In this document: positions 44,704 through 53,600 of the stretch, in pieces
Position numbering within the stretch: the first letter of the stretch is position 1
How the letters are laid out: every line of letters begins with the position of its first letter
Source of the DNA: an uncultured SAR86 cluster bacterium
Lineage (GTDB): Bacteria; Pseudomonadota; Gammaproteobacteria; Magnimaribacterales; Magnimaribacteraceae
Assembly: GCA_902630715.1 (NCBI GenBank)
Contig: CACOVO010000002.1
Location: 84,603-142,895 of the forward strand
Reading direction: 5' to 3'
Length of the DNA stretch: 58,293 bases
Position numbers and translations under genes: made by a program
Notes under the pieces: generated by a model
What the model saw: only the letters and a program-made list of their open reading frames with translations
What the model was told of the DNA's origin: nothing
Database searches by the model: none

Positions 44704-46038
44704 TTATTTATCCTTATTAAGATTTTCTAAGTAATTTATGTTGAACGTCCCATTAATGAAATTAGGATCATTTATTAATTTTCTATGCATATCTAGGTTA
44801 GTATCAATACCTAGTACATACATTTCTTCCAGAGCTCTTTCCAATCTTGCTCTCGCATCTTCACGATCGTTTGCTCTACAAATCACTTTAGCAATTAAAG
44901 AGTCGTAATGAGGAGGTACCACATAGTCTTTATACAGGTGGGAGTCCATGCGTACTCCGATACCACCCGGAGCATGATACTCTAAAACTTTGCCGGGAGA
45001 AGGTAAGAAAGTTTCGGAATTCTCGGCATTAATTCTGCATTCTATTGCATGACCTTTCAGCACAATATCTTCTTGTTTAATTTTAAGCTCCTCATCTCTT
45101 GCTATCCTTAATTGGAGTTTGACTAAATCAACTCCTGTGACACTTTCTGTGACAGGGTGCTCCACTTGAATCCTTGTATTCATTTCTATGAAATAAAAAT
45201 TATCATTTTCATATAAAAATTCGAAAGTTCCCGCACTTACATAATCTAGTTGTCGACATGACTCAACGCATTTAGCGAAGATCTCCTGTCTTTTTTCTTC
45301 TTTAATGCCTGTAGCAGGTGCCTCTTCTATAACCTTTTGATGCCTTCGTTGAAGAGAACAGTCTCTATCCCCTAGATGTAGGAAATTTCCATGTCTATCA
45401 GCTATCACTTGAACTTCAATATGCCTTGGACTCTCAAGAAACTTCTCTAAATAAACTGTTGAATCCCCAAATGCAGCTGCAGATTCTTGCTTTGTTAATT
45501 CAATTGCGTTATCTAACTCATCAGGTGTATAAACAATTTTCATTCCTCTGCCACCACCACCAGAAGCGGCTTTTATTATAACTGGATAGCCAATTTTCTC
45601 CGCTTCTTGATGAACATTTTCATCGATAGGCCCAGAAGATCCTGGAACAATAGGCAAACCTGATTTGAGGGCAAATTCTTTTGCAGAAACTTTATTGCCC
45701 ATCATTCTTATCACCGATGCTGGAGGACCAACAAAGTCAAAACCACTTTTTTCAACTTTCTCTGCAAAGTCAGGATTCTCCGATAGAAATCCATATCCAG
45801 GATGCACGCCATCTGCTCCTGATAATTCCATGGCACTTATTATTGCAGGTATATTCAGGTAACTTTGACTTGAGTCTGCTGGACCTATGCATATAGATTC
45901 ATCTGCCATTTTTACATGCATCAAATCTTTGTCAGCTTCAGAATAAGCAGCAACAGTTGGAATTTTTAGCTCCTTAGCAGCTCTAAGTATTCTTAGAGCG
46001 ATCTCACCTCTGTTAGCAATTAAAAGTTTATTAATCAT
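44704..46038 (-). CDS. accC: Acetyl-CoA carboxylase, biotin carboxylase subunit
   Basis: ATP-grasp enzyme carboxylating the biotin on AccB, first step of fatty-acid synthesis. The 444 residues match E. coli AccC (449). Visible motifs are [16 protein letters not shown] at the N terminus, the glycine-rich ATP lid [44 protein letters not shown] and [16 protein letters not shown]. Its start overlaps the accB stop as TAATG. No accA or accD is in the window. Confidence 0.98.
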   Translation of the reverse strand: MINKLLIANRGEIALRILRAAKELKIPTVAAYSEADKDLMHVKMADESICIGPADSSQSYLNIPAIISAMELSGADGVHPGYGFLSENPDFAEKVEKSGFDFVGPPASVIRMMGNKVSAKEFALKSGLPIVPGSSGPIDENVHQEAEKIGYPVIIKAASGGGGRGMKIVYTPDELDNAIELTKQESAAAFGDSTVYLEKFLESPRHIEVQVIADRHGNFLHLGDRDCSLQRRHQKVIEEAPATGIKEEKRQEIFAKCVESCRQLDYVSAGTFEFLYENDNFYFIEMNTRIQVEHPVTESVTGVDLVKLQLRIARDEELKIKQEDIVLKGHAIECRINAENSETFLPSPGKVLEYHAPGGIGVRMDSHLYKDYVVPPHYDSLIAKVICRANDREDARARLERALEEMYVLGIDTNLDMHRKLINDPNFINGTFNINYLENLNKDK

Positions 46039-46481
46039 TACTTAGAGAGTTCAAAGAGTGATTGTCCATATTCCACTGGTTCAGCATTTTCAACATTGAC
46101 AGATAGCACTGTTCCCGAAAATTCAGCCTTGATCTCATTCATCATTTTCATAGCTTCTACTATACAAACTACATCTCCTTCCGAAACAAAATCACCCACT
46201 GAGACGAACGGTTTAGCTCCTGGCGAGGCCGATGCATAGAATGTTCCGACCATAGGAGAGTTTATAGAGTTACTTTCCTTTACAGGTTCTGGCACCTCAT
46301 GTTTCTCTTCAACTTCTTTACTCACCTCCTGCGGGACTATAATTGATTGAGGTTGTAAATTTGTTGAACCTCTATGACTTTTTACTAACCTAACAGACTC
46401 TTCTCCTTCTTGTATTTCTATTTCCTCTAAATTAGAGCTTTCAAGCATTTCAATTAATTTTTTGACTTTTCTTATATCCAT
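46038..46481 (-). CDS. accB: Biotin carboxyl carrier protein of acetyl-CoA carboxylase
   Basis: A 147-residue biotin carrier. The C-terminal biotinyl domain has the biotinylated Lys112 in VEAMKMMNE. The N-terminal 35 residues ([22 protein letters not shown]) are the BCCP dimerisation part, joined by a linker of about 35 residues rich in Glu, Pro and Val instead of the longer Ala/Pro linker of E. coli. A good Shine-Dalgarno (GGAGAG) lies before the ATG. It is followed by accC with a 1-bp overlap and preceded by aroQ at 16 bp. Confidence 0.98.
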   Translation of the reverse strand: MDIRKVKKLIEMLESSNLEEIEIQEGEESVRLVKSHRGSTNLQPQSIIVPQEVSKEVEEKHEVPEPVKESNSINSPMVGTFYASASPGAKPFVSVGDFVSEGDVVCIVEAMKMMNEIKAEFSGTVLSVNVENAEPVEYGQSLFELSK

Positions 46482-46497
46482 TTTCTCTCCTAAATAT

Positions 46498-46935
46498 TCA
46501 GTTAAATTTATCTATGGCCTTCAGTAATGCAAGCTCATAACCTTTTACACCAAGTCCCGATATGACACCTTCAGCAATGTCTGAAAGGAAGGACTTCTTT
46601 CTAAAATCTTCTCTTGCATAGATATTCGAGATATGAACTTCTATGAAAGGTATGTTTACTCCAGATAAAGCGTCTCTCAAGGCAATACTGCTGTGAGTCA
46701 AGGCACCTGGATTTATAATGATGCACTTAACGTCTAACTCTTTGGCGGTATGAATTTTGTCCACTAATTCGTGTTCTGCATTGCTCTGATAACTTATCAA
46801 TTCGCATTCTTCTAGCTTTGTCAGCTCGATAAGTTTTTTTTCTATGTCTTCAAGTGTGTTAGAGCCATAAATTTCGGGTTCTCTTTTCCCTAAAAGATTT
46901 AGGTTAGGACCATTTAGCAGCATAAATTTAGTCAT
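46498..46935 (-). CDS. aroQ: Type II 3-dehydroquinate dehydratase
   Basis: Third step of the shikimate pathway, dehydroquinate to dehydroshikimate. The 145 residues match the type II family: [19 protein letters not shown] at the N terminus (with the catalytic Tyr and lid Arg), [17 protein letters not shown] and PFIEVHISN. It heads the aroQ-accB-accC group, a classical order. A TAATAT box 6 nt before the ATG and the lack of a Shine-Dalgarno suggest a leaderless or very short-leader transcript. Confidence 0.97.
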   Translation of the reverse strand: MTKFMLLNGPNLNLLGKREPEIYGSNTLEDIEKKLIELTKLEECELISYQSNAEHELVDKIHTAKELDVKCIIINPGALTHSSIALRDALSGVNIPFIEVHISNIYAREDFRKKSFLSDIAEGVISGLGVKGYELALLKAIDKFN

Positions 46936-46941
46936 TCGCGT

Positions 46942-46947
46942 ATATTA
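46942..46947 (-). promoter_or_regulatory. aroQ: Possible -10 box before aroQ
   Basis: On the minus strand TAATAT ends 6 nt before the aroQ ATG, with TTTAAA 17 bp further upstream as a weak -35. Arms GACGAAT (46959-46965) and ATTCGTC (46989-46995) form an inverted repeat overlapping that -35 region. Weak by itself; noted because the 6-nt spacing recurs in the window. Confidence 0.35.
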
Positions 46948-47002
46948 CAGTGGTTTTCGACGAATTTAAATTAGAATCTTGAAGTCTTATTCGTCAAATC
47001 TG

Positions 47003-47473
47003 TTATGTTTTATTCAGATTTTTCATGTAAAGCTCTTTAGTTATTACTGGATAACAAAATCCCTTTTCGTTACAACCTTGATATGAAACTTCTATTTTAT
47101 TTTCTTCGTCTTCTATTTTCAGTTCCTTACTTACAGAATTAAAATAGACCTCTACATCTCCAAAATAAATATCATTTATCTTCTTTGGCTTACCTATGGT
47201 CCTTACTTCACTAAATTCGTAATTATTAGCAGATATTTTAAATTTATCTTTATAAAGAAAGCAGTTTTCTTTCATGACCCATGTAAGTATGATGCGATTT
47301 TCACTTAGCTTATAAGCATTAAATATGAATGATTCATCAGCGGGTAACACCTCCTTTTGGTTAAGGTCTTTAAAGAAAGATTGTGCTGAACTTAATAACA
47401 CTGGCATTACAAGTATTAAGATTAAATTTGTAAATTTTTTAAAAATTTTCAGCTTACAGATTCTCTTATTCAT
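47003..47473 (-). CDS. Stand-alone DsbD N-terminal (alpha) domain-like periplasmic protein
   Basis: A 156-residue protein resembling only the N-terminal immunoglobulin-like domain of thiol:disulfide interchange protein DsbD, which passes electrons to periplasmic thiol partners. A signal peptide is followed by a beta-rich domain with the redox motif YQGCNEKGFCYP (Cys134 and Cys140), as in nDsbD. The membrane beta domain and the C-terminal thioredoxin domain are absent, and no frame downstream continues them. I chose the ATG at 47473, which gives a clean signal peptide (KRICKLKIFKKF then a hydrophobic core); an ATG at 47512 is possible. The 5' end is antisense to the PCuAC gene. It could receive electrons from a CcdA/ScsB-type protein elsewhere. 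Confidence 0.8.
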   Translation of the reverse strand: MNKRICKLKIFKKFTNLILILVMPVLLSSAQSFFKDLNQKEVLPADESFIFNAYKLSENRIILTWVMKENCFLYKDKFKISANNYEFSEVRTIGKPKKINDIYFGDVEVYFNSVSKELKIEDEENKIEVSYQGCNEKGFCYPVITKELYMKNLNKT

Positions 47474-47861
47474 TTCATTAGGCTGTTCGGATTTTGAGGA
47501 AAATAAAATCATTATAAAGGATGCTTATTTATATGTACCCTTGAAGGGATCAAATATGACAAGCGGATACATGAGTATTAGAAATAATACCGATGCTGTG
47601 CTGCAAGTAAGCGGTATTGATTGTTCTCCTATAAGAGCTGAAGTACATGAAACAAAAATGACTTTGGAAGGAACAATGAAAATGGAAAAAATTGTATCAT
47701 TTTTCTTGAATCCTGGTACAAGCACTATTTTTACTCCTGGAGGCAAACATGTAATGCTTTGGGGGTTAGATGGTTATGAAGAGAAACAATTGAATTGTAA
47801 CTTTTTAATCTCAAACCAAGCGCCCATAAAATTCGCTTTCTCAATTAAATATCGTGGATAA
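47325..47861 (+). CDS. PCuAC-family copper chaperone, probable lipoprotein
   Basis: A periplasmic copper-binding protein of the PCuAC (DUF461) family, which delivers Cu(I) to cytochrome oxidase CuA. The family pattern is visible: SGYMSIRNNTD, then VHETKM, GTMKMEKI and PGGKHVMLWGL (the His/Met copper ligands). The sequence before it, from about residue 30, reads as a signal (KFVNFLKIFSLQILLFISLGC) ending in a Cys. No ATG, GTG or TTG is near this signal; the only in-frame ATG is at 47325, giving a 29-residue polar extension and a long antisense overlap with the DsbD-alpha-like gene. A non-canonical start (ATT around 47410) is possible. The stop overlaps the GTG of the ABC ATPase by 8 bp. Confidence 0.82.
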   Translation: MNDSSAGNTSFWLRSLKKDCAELNNTGITSIKIKFVNFLKIFSLQILLFISLGCSDFEENKIIIKDAYLYVPLKGSNMTSGYMSIRNNTDAVLQVSGIDCSPIRAEVHETKMTLEGTMKMEKIVSFFLNPGTSTIFTPGGKHVMLWGLDGYEEKQLNCNFLISNQAPIKFAFSIKYRG

Positions 47862-49446
47862 GATTCTTGAAATAAATAAATTGTCTATTGAGTTCGAATC
47901 AAAAGACTCTTTATTCAGAGCCGTCGATAATATTTCTTTTAATATTGAAAAAGGAAAAACATTATCTTTAGTGGGTGAGTCGGGGTCGGGAAAATCCGTC
48001 ACGGCGTTGTCCGTTTTACAGCTTTTACCGGAAAGCACTGCCAGATTTGTTGACGGGTCATCAATCAAATTTGAAAATGATGAAATTCTAGGCAGCTCTA
48101 AGGCATTCTTAAAATCCATAAGAGGCAACCGGATTTCAATGATATTCCAGGAGCCGATGACATCTTTGAATCCCTACCACAAGGTCGGAGATCAAATAGA
48201 CGAGTCTTTAATCATCCATAAAAACCTTACGAAATCTGAAGCAAGGGCTAAGACATTAAGTTTGCTAATGAAAGTCAAAATTCCTGAACCAGAAAAAAAA
48301 GTAGATTCATACCCTCACCAACTTTCTGGAGGACAAAGGCAAAGGATAATGATTGCAATGGCGCTAGCTAATGAGCCTGACCTTCTTATTGCAGATGAAC
48401 CTACAACCGCACTTGACGTAACTGTTGAAAAGGCTTTGTTGGAGTTGTTGTCTGATCTACAAAAAGAATTTGGTATGTCTATATTGTTTATCACGCATGA
48501 TTTGAATATCGTTAAAAGGTTCTCAGATGAAGTTTGCGTTATGAAAGAGGGACAAATAGTGGAGTCAGGTGAAGTAGACGACTTATTCTCCGATCCCCAG
48601 CATCCTTATACTATTAAATTGCTTAACTCTATACCTCCAAGAAAAGAATCCTTTAATTTAGAAAAGGAAATACTCTTAGATGGGAGGGATGTGGATATAA
48701 ATTATTCAGTTAAAAAAAATATTTTTGGTCGAACCAGAGAATTTTTGAATGCAGTTAAAAAAGCTAACATCAAAATTTATAAGGGAACAACAACTGGCCT
48801 TGTAGGAGAGTCTGGTTCAGGCAAGTCTTCATTAGCTAGAGCACTGCTCGGAATTGAAAATTCTAATGGCTCAGTCATATTCGATGAAAAAGAAATTTTA
48901 AAACTTAATTCAAATGAAAATCGGAAATTTAAAAAAGATTTTCAAATAGTTTTTCAGGATCCTTTTGGTTCTTTATCGCCAAGAATGACTATCGGTGAAA
49001 TTATTGGAGAAGGGTTGAAGGTTCACGAACCAAATTTAAATAATCATAAAAGATTTGAAAAAATTACAAATGCTTTAAACGATGTAGAATTAGATTCTTC
49101 TTATTTTTCTAGATTTCCACACGAGCTATCCGGTGGTCAAAGACAAAGGGTGGCTATTGCCAGAGCAATTATTTTAGAACCTAAGCTAATTTTACTGGAC
49201 GAGCCTACTTCTGCTTTGGACGTATCTATCCAAATGCAGATTTTAAATCTATTAAAAGATTTACAGTCTAGACTGGGATTAGCATATTTGTGCATCAGTC
49301 ATGATTTAAAAGTGATTAGATTTTTATCAGATTATGTCTATGTAATGAAAAACGGAGAAATAGTTGAATCTGGGATATCGGAAGCTTTATTTGAGACTCC
49401 TGAGCACCCCTATACAAGGGAATTGTTAGAAGCTTCTCTTTCTTAA
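47854..49446 (+). CDS. yejF: Tandem-ATPase ABC protein, YejF/Opp-DppDF-like
   Basis: A 530-residue fusion of two ABC ATPase domains, as in YejF (529), which powers uptake of peptides such as microcin C. Walker A GESGSGKS occurs at 41-48 and again near 318-326, each followed by a LSGGQRQR signature and a Walker B ([26 protein letters not shown]). The oligopeptide-type C-terminal motif PHPYT-like occurs twice ([22 protein letters not shown]). The start is GTG, overlapping the PCuAC gene by 8 bp. The usual binding protein and permeases (yejA, yejB, yejE) are not adjacent, so partners must lie elsewhere or differ. Confidence 0.88.
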   Translation: MDKILEINKLSIEFESKDSLFRAVDNISFNIEKGKTLSLVGESGSGKSVTALSVLQLLPESTARFVDGSSIKFENDEILGSSKAFLKSIRGNRISMIFQEPMTSLNPYHKVGDQIDESLIIHKNLTKSEARAKTLSLLMKVKIPEPEKKVDSYPHQLSGGQRQRIMIAMALANEPDLLIADEPTTALDVTVEKALLELLSDLQKEFGMSILFITHDLNIVKRFSDEVCVMKEGQIVESGEVDDLFSDPQHPYTIKLLNSIPPRKESFNLEKEILLDGRDVDINYSVKKNIFGRTREFLNAVKKANIKIYKGTTTGLVGESGSGKSSLARALLGIENSNGSVIFDEKEILKLNSNENRKFKKDFQIVFQDPFGSLSPRMTIGEIIGEGLKVHEPNLNNHKRFEKITNALNDVELDSSYFSRFPHELSGGQRQRVAIARAIILEPKLILLDEPTSALDVSIQMQILNLLKDLQSRLGLAYLCISHDLKVIRFLSDYVYVMKNGEIVESGISEALFETPEHPYTRELLEASLS

Positions 49447-49471
49447 TTTATCTGATAATGCATTTCTAATT

Positions 49472-49477
49472 TATAAT
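49472..49477 (+). promoter_or_regulatory. ilvD: -10 box six bases before the ilvD start
   Basis: A perfect TATAAT ends 6 nt before the ilvD ATG, with no Shine-Dalgarno between, predicting a leaderless mRNA. No good -35 box is seen. The gap from the yejF stop is only 37 bp. Confidence 0.5.
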
Positions 49478-49483
49478 TCGTCA

Positions 49484-51157
49484 ATGTCGAAAAACAAAAG
49501 GAAATACTCTTCTCAGATAGTTGATGGTGTGGAACAGGCACCATCTAGGGCTATGCTACGGGCGGTTGGTTTTGAGACAGAGGATTTTGACAAGCCACAA
49601 GTAGGGATTGCATCCACTTGGAGCATGGTTACGCCTTGCAATATGCATATAAATAAATTGGCTGAGTCTGCTGCTGAAGGAGCTGACTCAGTAGATTCAA
49701 AGGCTGTAATCTTTAACACAATCACAGTTTCTGATGGTATATCTATGGGTACAAAAGGAATGAGATATTCACTTGTATCAAGAGAAGTAATTGCAGATTC
49801 AATAGAAACGGTCGTCGGCGGTCAAGGCTTCGATGGTTTAGTGACAATTGGCGGATGTGATAAAAATATGCCAGCATGCGTAATGGCTATGGCCAGACTG
49901 AATAGACCTTCAATTTTTGTTTATGGAGGAAGCATAAAACCTGGTTCAAATAGAACTGATGTAGTGTCAGTTTTTGAAGCTGTTGGAAAACATTCAGAGG
50001 GACTCATATCGGATATAGAACTCACAGAGATTGAATCCTCTGCCATTCCAGGCCCTGGCTCATGTGGAGGCATGTATACGGCAAATACAATGGCTTCAGC
50101 TATCGAGGCACTTGGAATGAGTTTACCCAACAGCTCTGCTCAAGAGGCAGAATCACAAAGCAAGATTAATGATTCATTCAGCGCGGGAGAGGCAATGATG
50201 CATCTCATAACTAATGATATAAAGCCAAGAGATATAATGACAAAAGGTGCTTTTGAAAATGCCATTGCAGTTGTAATTGCATTAGGAGGCTCAACTAATG
50301 CAGTTTTGCATTTATTGGCCATTGCTCACGAAGCAAAGGTAGACTTATCTCTAGATGATTTTGAGAGAATTGGTAAAAGGACACCGGTATTGGCCGATCT
50401 TAGGCCTAGTGGAAATTATTTAATGTCAGAACTCATCGACATTGGCGGCATAGTTCCTCTGATGAAGCAAATGCTTGAAAAGGATTTAATTGATGGTTCT
50501 CAAATGACCGTAACCGGCAAAACTCTTGAAGAAAATTTAAGTGGATACGATCACTATCCAAAAGGTCAGCAAATTGTTAACAAAGTCGATCAGCCTATCA
50601 AAGCAGACAGTCACCTAAGAATCCTTTATGGAAACTTAGCTCCTCAAGGTGCGGTTGCAAAAATATCTGGTAAAGAGGGACTGAAATTTGAAGGTAAGGC
50701 AAAAGTTTATAATTCGGAGGAGTCTGCAATGCAGGGCATCCTCGCAAGCGATATTCAAGAAGGAGACGTCTTAGTTATAAGATACGAAGGTCCAAGGGGT
50801 GCGCCGGGAATGAGAGAAATGTTAAGTCCAACCTCTGCCATCATGGGAAAAGGCTTGGGTGACAAAGTTGCTTTTTTAACTGATGGAAGATTTTCTGGTG
50901 GAACACATGGTTTTGTTGTGGGCCATATAACCCCTGAAGCATTTGATGGGGGCCCTATAGCCCTTGTAAGAGATGGAGATCTGATCTCAATAAATGCTGA
51001 GACTAATCAAATTAATTTAAATCTGACAGAAGAAGAAATTTTAAAAAGAAAAGAATCTTGGGTAAGCCCTGTTAAAGAGGAGGAAGGTGGAGTTTTAGAC
51101 AAGTATAGATCTCTGGTTGCCTCAGCATCAAAAGGTGCGGTCACTACAAAAAAATAA
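49484..51157 (+). CDS. ilvD: Dihydroxy-acid dehydratase
   Basis: Dehydrates 2,3-dihydroxy acids to 2-keto acids in valine, leucine and isoleucine synthesis. The 557 residues and cluster cysteines Cys52 (TPCNMHI), Cys125 ([12 protein letters not shown]) and Cys194 ([12 protein letters not shown]) fit the shorter form seen in cyanobacteria, mycobacteria and plants, which carries an oxygen-tolerant [2Fe-2S] cluster, rather than the longer oxygen-sensitive E. coli type (616). That would suit an aerobic surface-ocean cell (inference). The C-terminal [20 protein letters not shown] is intact. No other ilv gene is adjacent. Confidence 0.97.
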   Translation: MSKNKRKYSSQIVDGVEQAPSRAMLRAVGFETEDFDKPQVGIASTWSMVTPCNMHINKLAESAAEGADSVDSKAVIFNTITVSDGISMGTKGMRYSLVSREVIADSIETVVGGQGFDGLVTIGGCDKNMPACVMAMARLNRPSIFVYGGSIKPGSNRTDVVSVFEAVGKHSEGLISDIELTEIESSAIPGPGSCGGMYTANTMASAIEALGMSLPNSSAQEAESQSKINDSFSAGEAMMHLITNDIKPRDIMTKGAFENAIAVVIALGGSTNAVLHLLAIAHEAKVDLSLDDFERIGKRTPVLADLRPSGNYLMSELIDIGGIVPLMKQMLEKDLIDGSQMTVTGKTLEENLSGYDHYPKGQQIVNKVDQPIKADSHLRILYGNLAPQGAVAKISGKEGLKFEGKAKVYNSEESAMQGILASDIQEGDVLVIRYEGPRGAPGMREMLSPTSAIMGKGLGDKVAFLTDGRFSGGTHGFVVGHITPEAFDGGPIALVRDGDLISINAETNQINLNLTEEEILKRKESWVSPVKEEEGGVLDKYRSLVASASKGAVTTKK

Positions 51158-51248
51158 TTTCAATGTAAGTTGAAAATTTTAGAAATTACCTCAATAATGG
51201 TTTAAAAATGATCCATCAAGTTTTCTATTTCAATTCCAAGGAGTCAAT

Positions 51249-51569
51249 ATGAATGTTGTCACATTAACAGATGATAATTTTGATTCAGAGGTGAACGCAT
51301 CTGATAAGCCAGTTTTAGTAGATTATTGGGCGACATGGTGTGGTCCGTGCAAGATGGTTGGGCCCATCGTAGAAGAGATAGCGATAGAGTTTTCTGACAA
51401 AATCAAAGTTGGAAAACTAGACGTAGATGCGAATCAAACTTCTGCTGCTCAACAAAATGTGATGAGTATTCCTACACTAGCAATATTTAAGGATGGCGAG
51501 TTAGTTGCACAGCAGGTTGGAGCATTAAGCAAAACACAACTTACCGAATTCATTGAATCTAATCTTTAG
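51249..51569 (+). CDS. trxA: Thioredoxin 1
   Basis: A 106-residue cytosolic thioredoxin, the general disulfide reductant. The active site is WCGPC (Cys31, Cys34), with the buried Asp (LVDYWA) and the cis-Pro in MSIPTLAIF. The Shine-Dalgarno AAGGAG lies 6 nt before the ATG. It is followed after 91 bp by rho, the standard gammaproteobacterial order. The 91-bp gap before it (51158-51248) must carry its promoter, but I cannot assign one. Confidence 0.97.
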   Translation: MNVVTLTDDNFDSEVNASDKPVLVDYWATWCGPCKMVGPIVEEIAIEFSDKIKVGKLDVDANQTSAAQQNVMSIPTLAIFKDGELVAQQVGALSKTQLTEFIESNL

Positions 51570-51584
51570 AAATTACTAGACTCT

Positions 51585-51628
51585 CTAACCTAACAAGGTT
51601 AGTATGAACTTACCAAAGCTTCTTTGGT
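51585..51628 (+). promoter_or_regulatory. rho: Two hairpins in the rho leader
   Basis: Between trxA and rho are two compact inverted repeats: CTAACC-N6-GGTTAG (51585-51602) and ACCAAAG-CTT-CTTTGGT (51612-51628). Neither is followed by a T run, so they are not simple terminators. rho leaders in E. coli mediate autogenous control; a similar role here is possible but unproved. Confidence 0.4.
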
Positions 51629-51660
51629 GAACCCCATATTTCAAGCATCATTTTATACTT

Positions 51661-52920
51661 ATGCAGTTAACAGAATTAAAAAAAATGCCAGTTGAACAAC
51701 TTATTGAACTGGGAGAGGAATGCGGTATTGAAAACGCTTCACGCGCAAAAAGACAAGACATAGTATTTGGAATCTTAAAAAGCAAAGCCAAAAGCGGAGA
51801 AGATATAGAAGGAGAAGGCGTTTTGGAAATACTTCAAGATGGCTTTGGTTTCTTAAGGTCCCCTGATTCTTCCTATTTAGCTGGTCCCGACGATATTTAC
51901 GTTTCTCCCAGCCAGATAAGAAGATTCGGATTGAGAACAGGTGACACAATCAAAGGAAAAATACGCTCTCCTAAAGATGGAGAAAGATACTTTGCTATCT
52001 TAAAGATTGAGCAAATAAACTTCGAGGAACCAGACAAAACAAAAAATAAACCATCTTTTGAGAATCTCACTCCTTTATTTCCCGATGAGAGAATGCTTTT
52101 TGAACTAGGCACTGGCAGCACAGAGGATCTTTCCTCCAGAGTTATTGATCTGACGGCTCCAACTGGAAAAGGACAGAGATCGCTTATAGTGTCTCCTCCT
52201 AAAGCTGGAAAAACTCTCTTACTTCAAAGCATTGCTCATTCCATAGAGAGGAATAATCCTGAATGTAAAATTATGGTTCTATTAGTTGATGAAAGACCTG
52301 AAGAAGTTACAGAGATGAAACGATCTGTTAAAGGTGAGGTTATTGCAAGTACTTTTGACGAGGCTCCCAATAGGCATGTACAAGTAGCCGAAATGGCAAT
52401 CAATAAGGCACGCAGACTGGTCGAACATAAACATGACGTAGTGATATTGCTCGATTCAATAACGAGGCTAGCAAGAGCTTATAATTCAACGCAGGCAGCA
52501 TCAGGTAAAATTCTTACCGGTGGTGTTGATGCAAATGCATTACAAAAACCAAAAAGATTCTTTGGTGCAGCTAGAAATATTGAAGGAGGTGGTAGTTTGT
52601 CCATTATTGCTACTGCTTTGATTGATACCGGCTCCCGTATGGACGAGGTTATATTTGAGGAGTTCAAAGGAACTGGTAACTCAGAAATTAATTTAGACCG
52701 AAAAATTGCTGAAAAAAGAGTATTTCCTGCTATCAATGTAAGGAAAACAGGTACCAGAAGAGAAGATCTCTTAACTTCAGATCTCGAGTTAAGAAACATA
52801 ACTGTACTTAGAAAATTGCTTAATGAAATGGATGACACCGCAGCTATGGAATGGATGCTTGATAAGTTAAAAGACTACAAGACGAATGCTGAGTTTTTTG
52901 AGTCAATGAAAAGAAAATAG
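51661..52920 (+). CDS. rho: Transcription termination factor Rho
   Basis: Hexameric RNA helicase that ends transcription. The 419 residues equal the E. coli length. The N-terminal helical domain ([22 protein letters not shown]), the OSP-like RNA-binding domain with [23 protein letters not shown], Walker A PPKAGKT (179-185), the Q-loop region ([14 protein letters not shown]) and the R-loop [21 protein letters not shown] are all intact. With nine convergent gene pairs spaced by 53 bp or less in this window, Rho is likely to carry much of the termination load. No Shine-Dalgarno is visible. Confidence 0.98.
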   Translation: MQLTELKKMPVEQLIELGEECGIENASRAKRQDIVFGILKSKAKSGEDIEGEGVLEILQDGFGFLRSPDSSYLAGPDDIYVSPSQIRRFGLRTGDTIKGKIRSPKDGERYFAILKIEQINFEEPDKTKNKPSFENLTPLFPDERMLFELGTGSTEDLSSRVIDLTAPTGKGQRSLIVSPPKAGKTLLLQSIAHSIERNNPECKIMVLLVDERPEEVTEMKRSVKGEVIASTFDEAPNRHVQVAEMAINKARRLVEHKHDVVILLDSITRLARAYNSTQAASGKILTGGVDANALQKPKRFFGAARNIEGGGSLSIIATALIDTGSRMDEVIFEEFKGTGNSEINLDRKIAEKRVFPAINVRKTGTRREDLLTSDLELRNITVLRKLLNEMDDTAAMEWMLDKLKDYKTNAEFFESMKRK

Positions 52921-52925
52921 GATTT

Positions 52926-52945
52926 TAGTTCTGTTCAGAATTTTT
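52926..52945 (+). terminator. Weak terminator-like hairpin after rho
   Basis: TTCT-GTTC-AGAA (52929-52940), extendable by a G-T and an A-T pair, is followed by TTTTT. The stem is short and A/T-rich, so its strength is doubtful. It lies in the 53 bp between the rho and rsmD stops. Confidence 0.3.
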
Positions 52946-52973
52946 AAAATAAATAAGATTAAAGAACGATAAT

Positions 52974-53537
52974 TTAGCCTTCAAATAAATAATATTTTGT
53001 CTCCCCGCCTTCTGAAGCCTTACTTTTTACCAATGATGTTTCAAGGTTTTGAATATTAAGTTCTTTTTCGCACTCCAAATACACAAAGCCTTGCTCGACT
53101 AACAAATCATATTCATTGATCATGTCGAATGATCTTTGGGATAAATTTTCTCTAAAAGGAGGATCTAAAAAAATAAGATCAAATTTTTCTTTTAAAATCC
53201 TAAAATCAAATGAGGTAGCGTTGGAATTAATAATTCTGCACTTATCTTGAATCTTTAGTTTTTTTAAAACCTCTTCAAGGTTTTGACATAAACGTTTTTG
53301 TCTCTCTATGAAGACAACTTTTTTTGCTCCCCTTGAAATCGCTTCTAGGCCTAGAGCTCCTGTCCCTGCAAACATATCAAGACAAGTCTTTTGGTCTAAG
53401 TCATTTAAAAGCCAATTAAATAACGTTTCTTTTGTCTTACTCTCAGTAGGTCTCAGAGCTTTGGTGGGTTTAAAATATATTTTAGTACCTTTAAAATCAC
53501 CAGCAATAATATTTGTTGATGCTTGTCTTTTAGCCAT
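52974..53537 (-). CDS. rsmD: 16S rRNA m2G966 methyltransferase
   Basis: Methylates N2 of guanine 966 in 16S rRNA. The 187 residues fit the RsmD family: IIAGDFKGTKI at the N terminus, RPTESKTKETLFNWL (the RPT...KE motif), SAM site DMFAGTGALGLEA at 54-66 and catalytic DPPF at 125-128. It is convergent with rho and divergent from the flavin reductase gene across a 63-bp region holding a perfect inverted repeat. ftsY or coaD often neighbour rsmD elsewhere; here coaD is far away. Confidence 0.94.
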   Translation of the reverse strand: MAKRQASTNIIAGDFKGTKIYFKPTKALRPTESKTKETLFNWLLNDLDQKTCLDMFAGTGALGLEAISRGAKKVVFIERQKRLCQNLEEVLKKLKIQDKCRIINSNATSFDFRILKEKFDLIFLDPPFRENLSQRSFDMINEYDLLVEQGFVYLECEKELNIQNLETSLVKSKASEGGETKYYLFEG

Positions 53538-53553
53538 ATGGACAATATTATGC

Positions 53554-53569
53554 CCTGTGTAATCACAGG
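53554..53569. promoter_or_regulatory. Perfect inverted repeat between divergent genes
   Basis: CCTGTG-TAAT-CACAGG is a 16-bp perfect inverted repeat in the 63 bp between rsmD and the flavin reductase gene. A TATATAAA at about 53575-53582 lies beside it on the plus side and CATAAT on the minus side. It looks like a repressor operator covering both promoters. The TGTG/CACA arms recall CRP sites, but the spacer is too short. Confidence 0.45.
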
Positions 53570-53600
53570 TAACTATATAAAGCCTGTAAATTTCTTCTAA

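Noticed and set aside
47349-47358. Strong Shine-Dalgarno-like AAGGAGGTG on the minus strand
   Set aside because: It lies inside the DsbD-alpha-like coding region and codes Lys-Glu-Val; the ATG after it is out of frame and leads to a very short ORF.
53554-53569. Possible LexA or CRP site
   Set aside because: LexA of this group needs CTGT-N8-ACAG (here N6) and CRP needs TGTGA-N6-TCACA; kept only as an unassigned operator.
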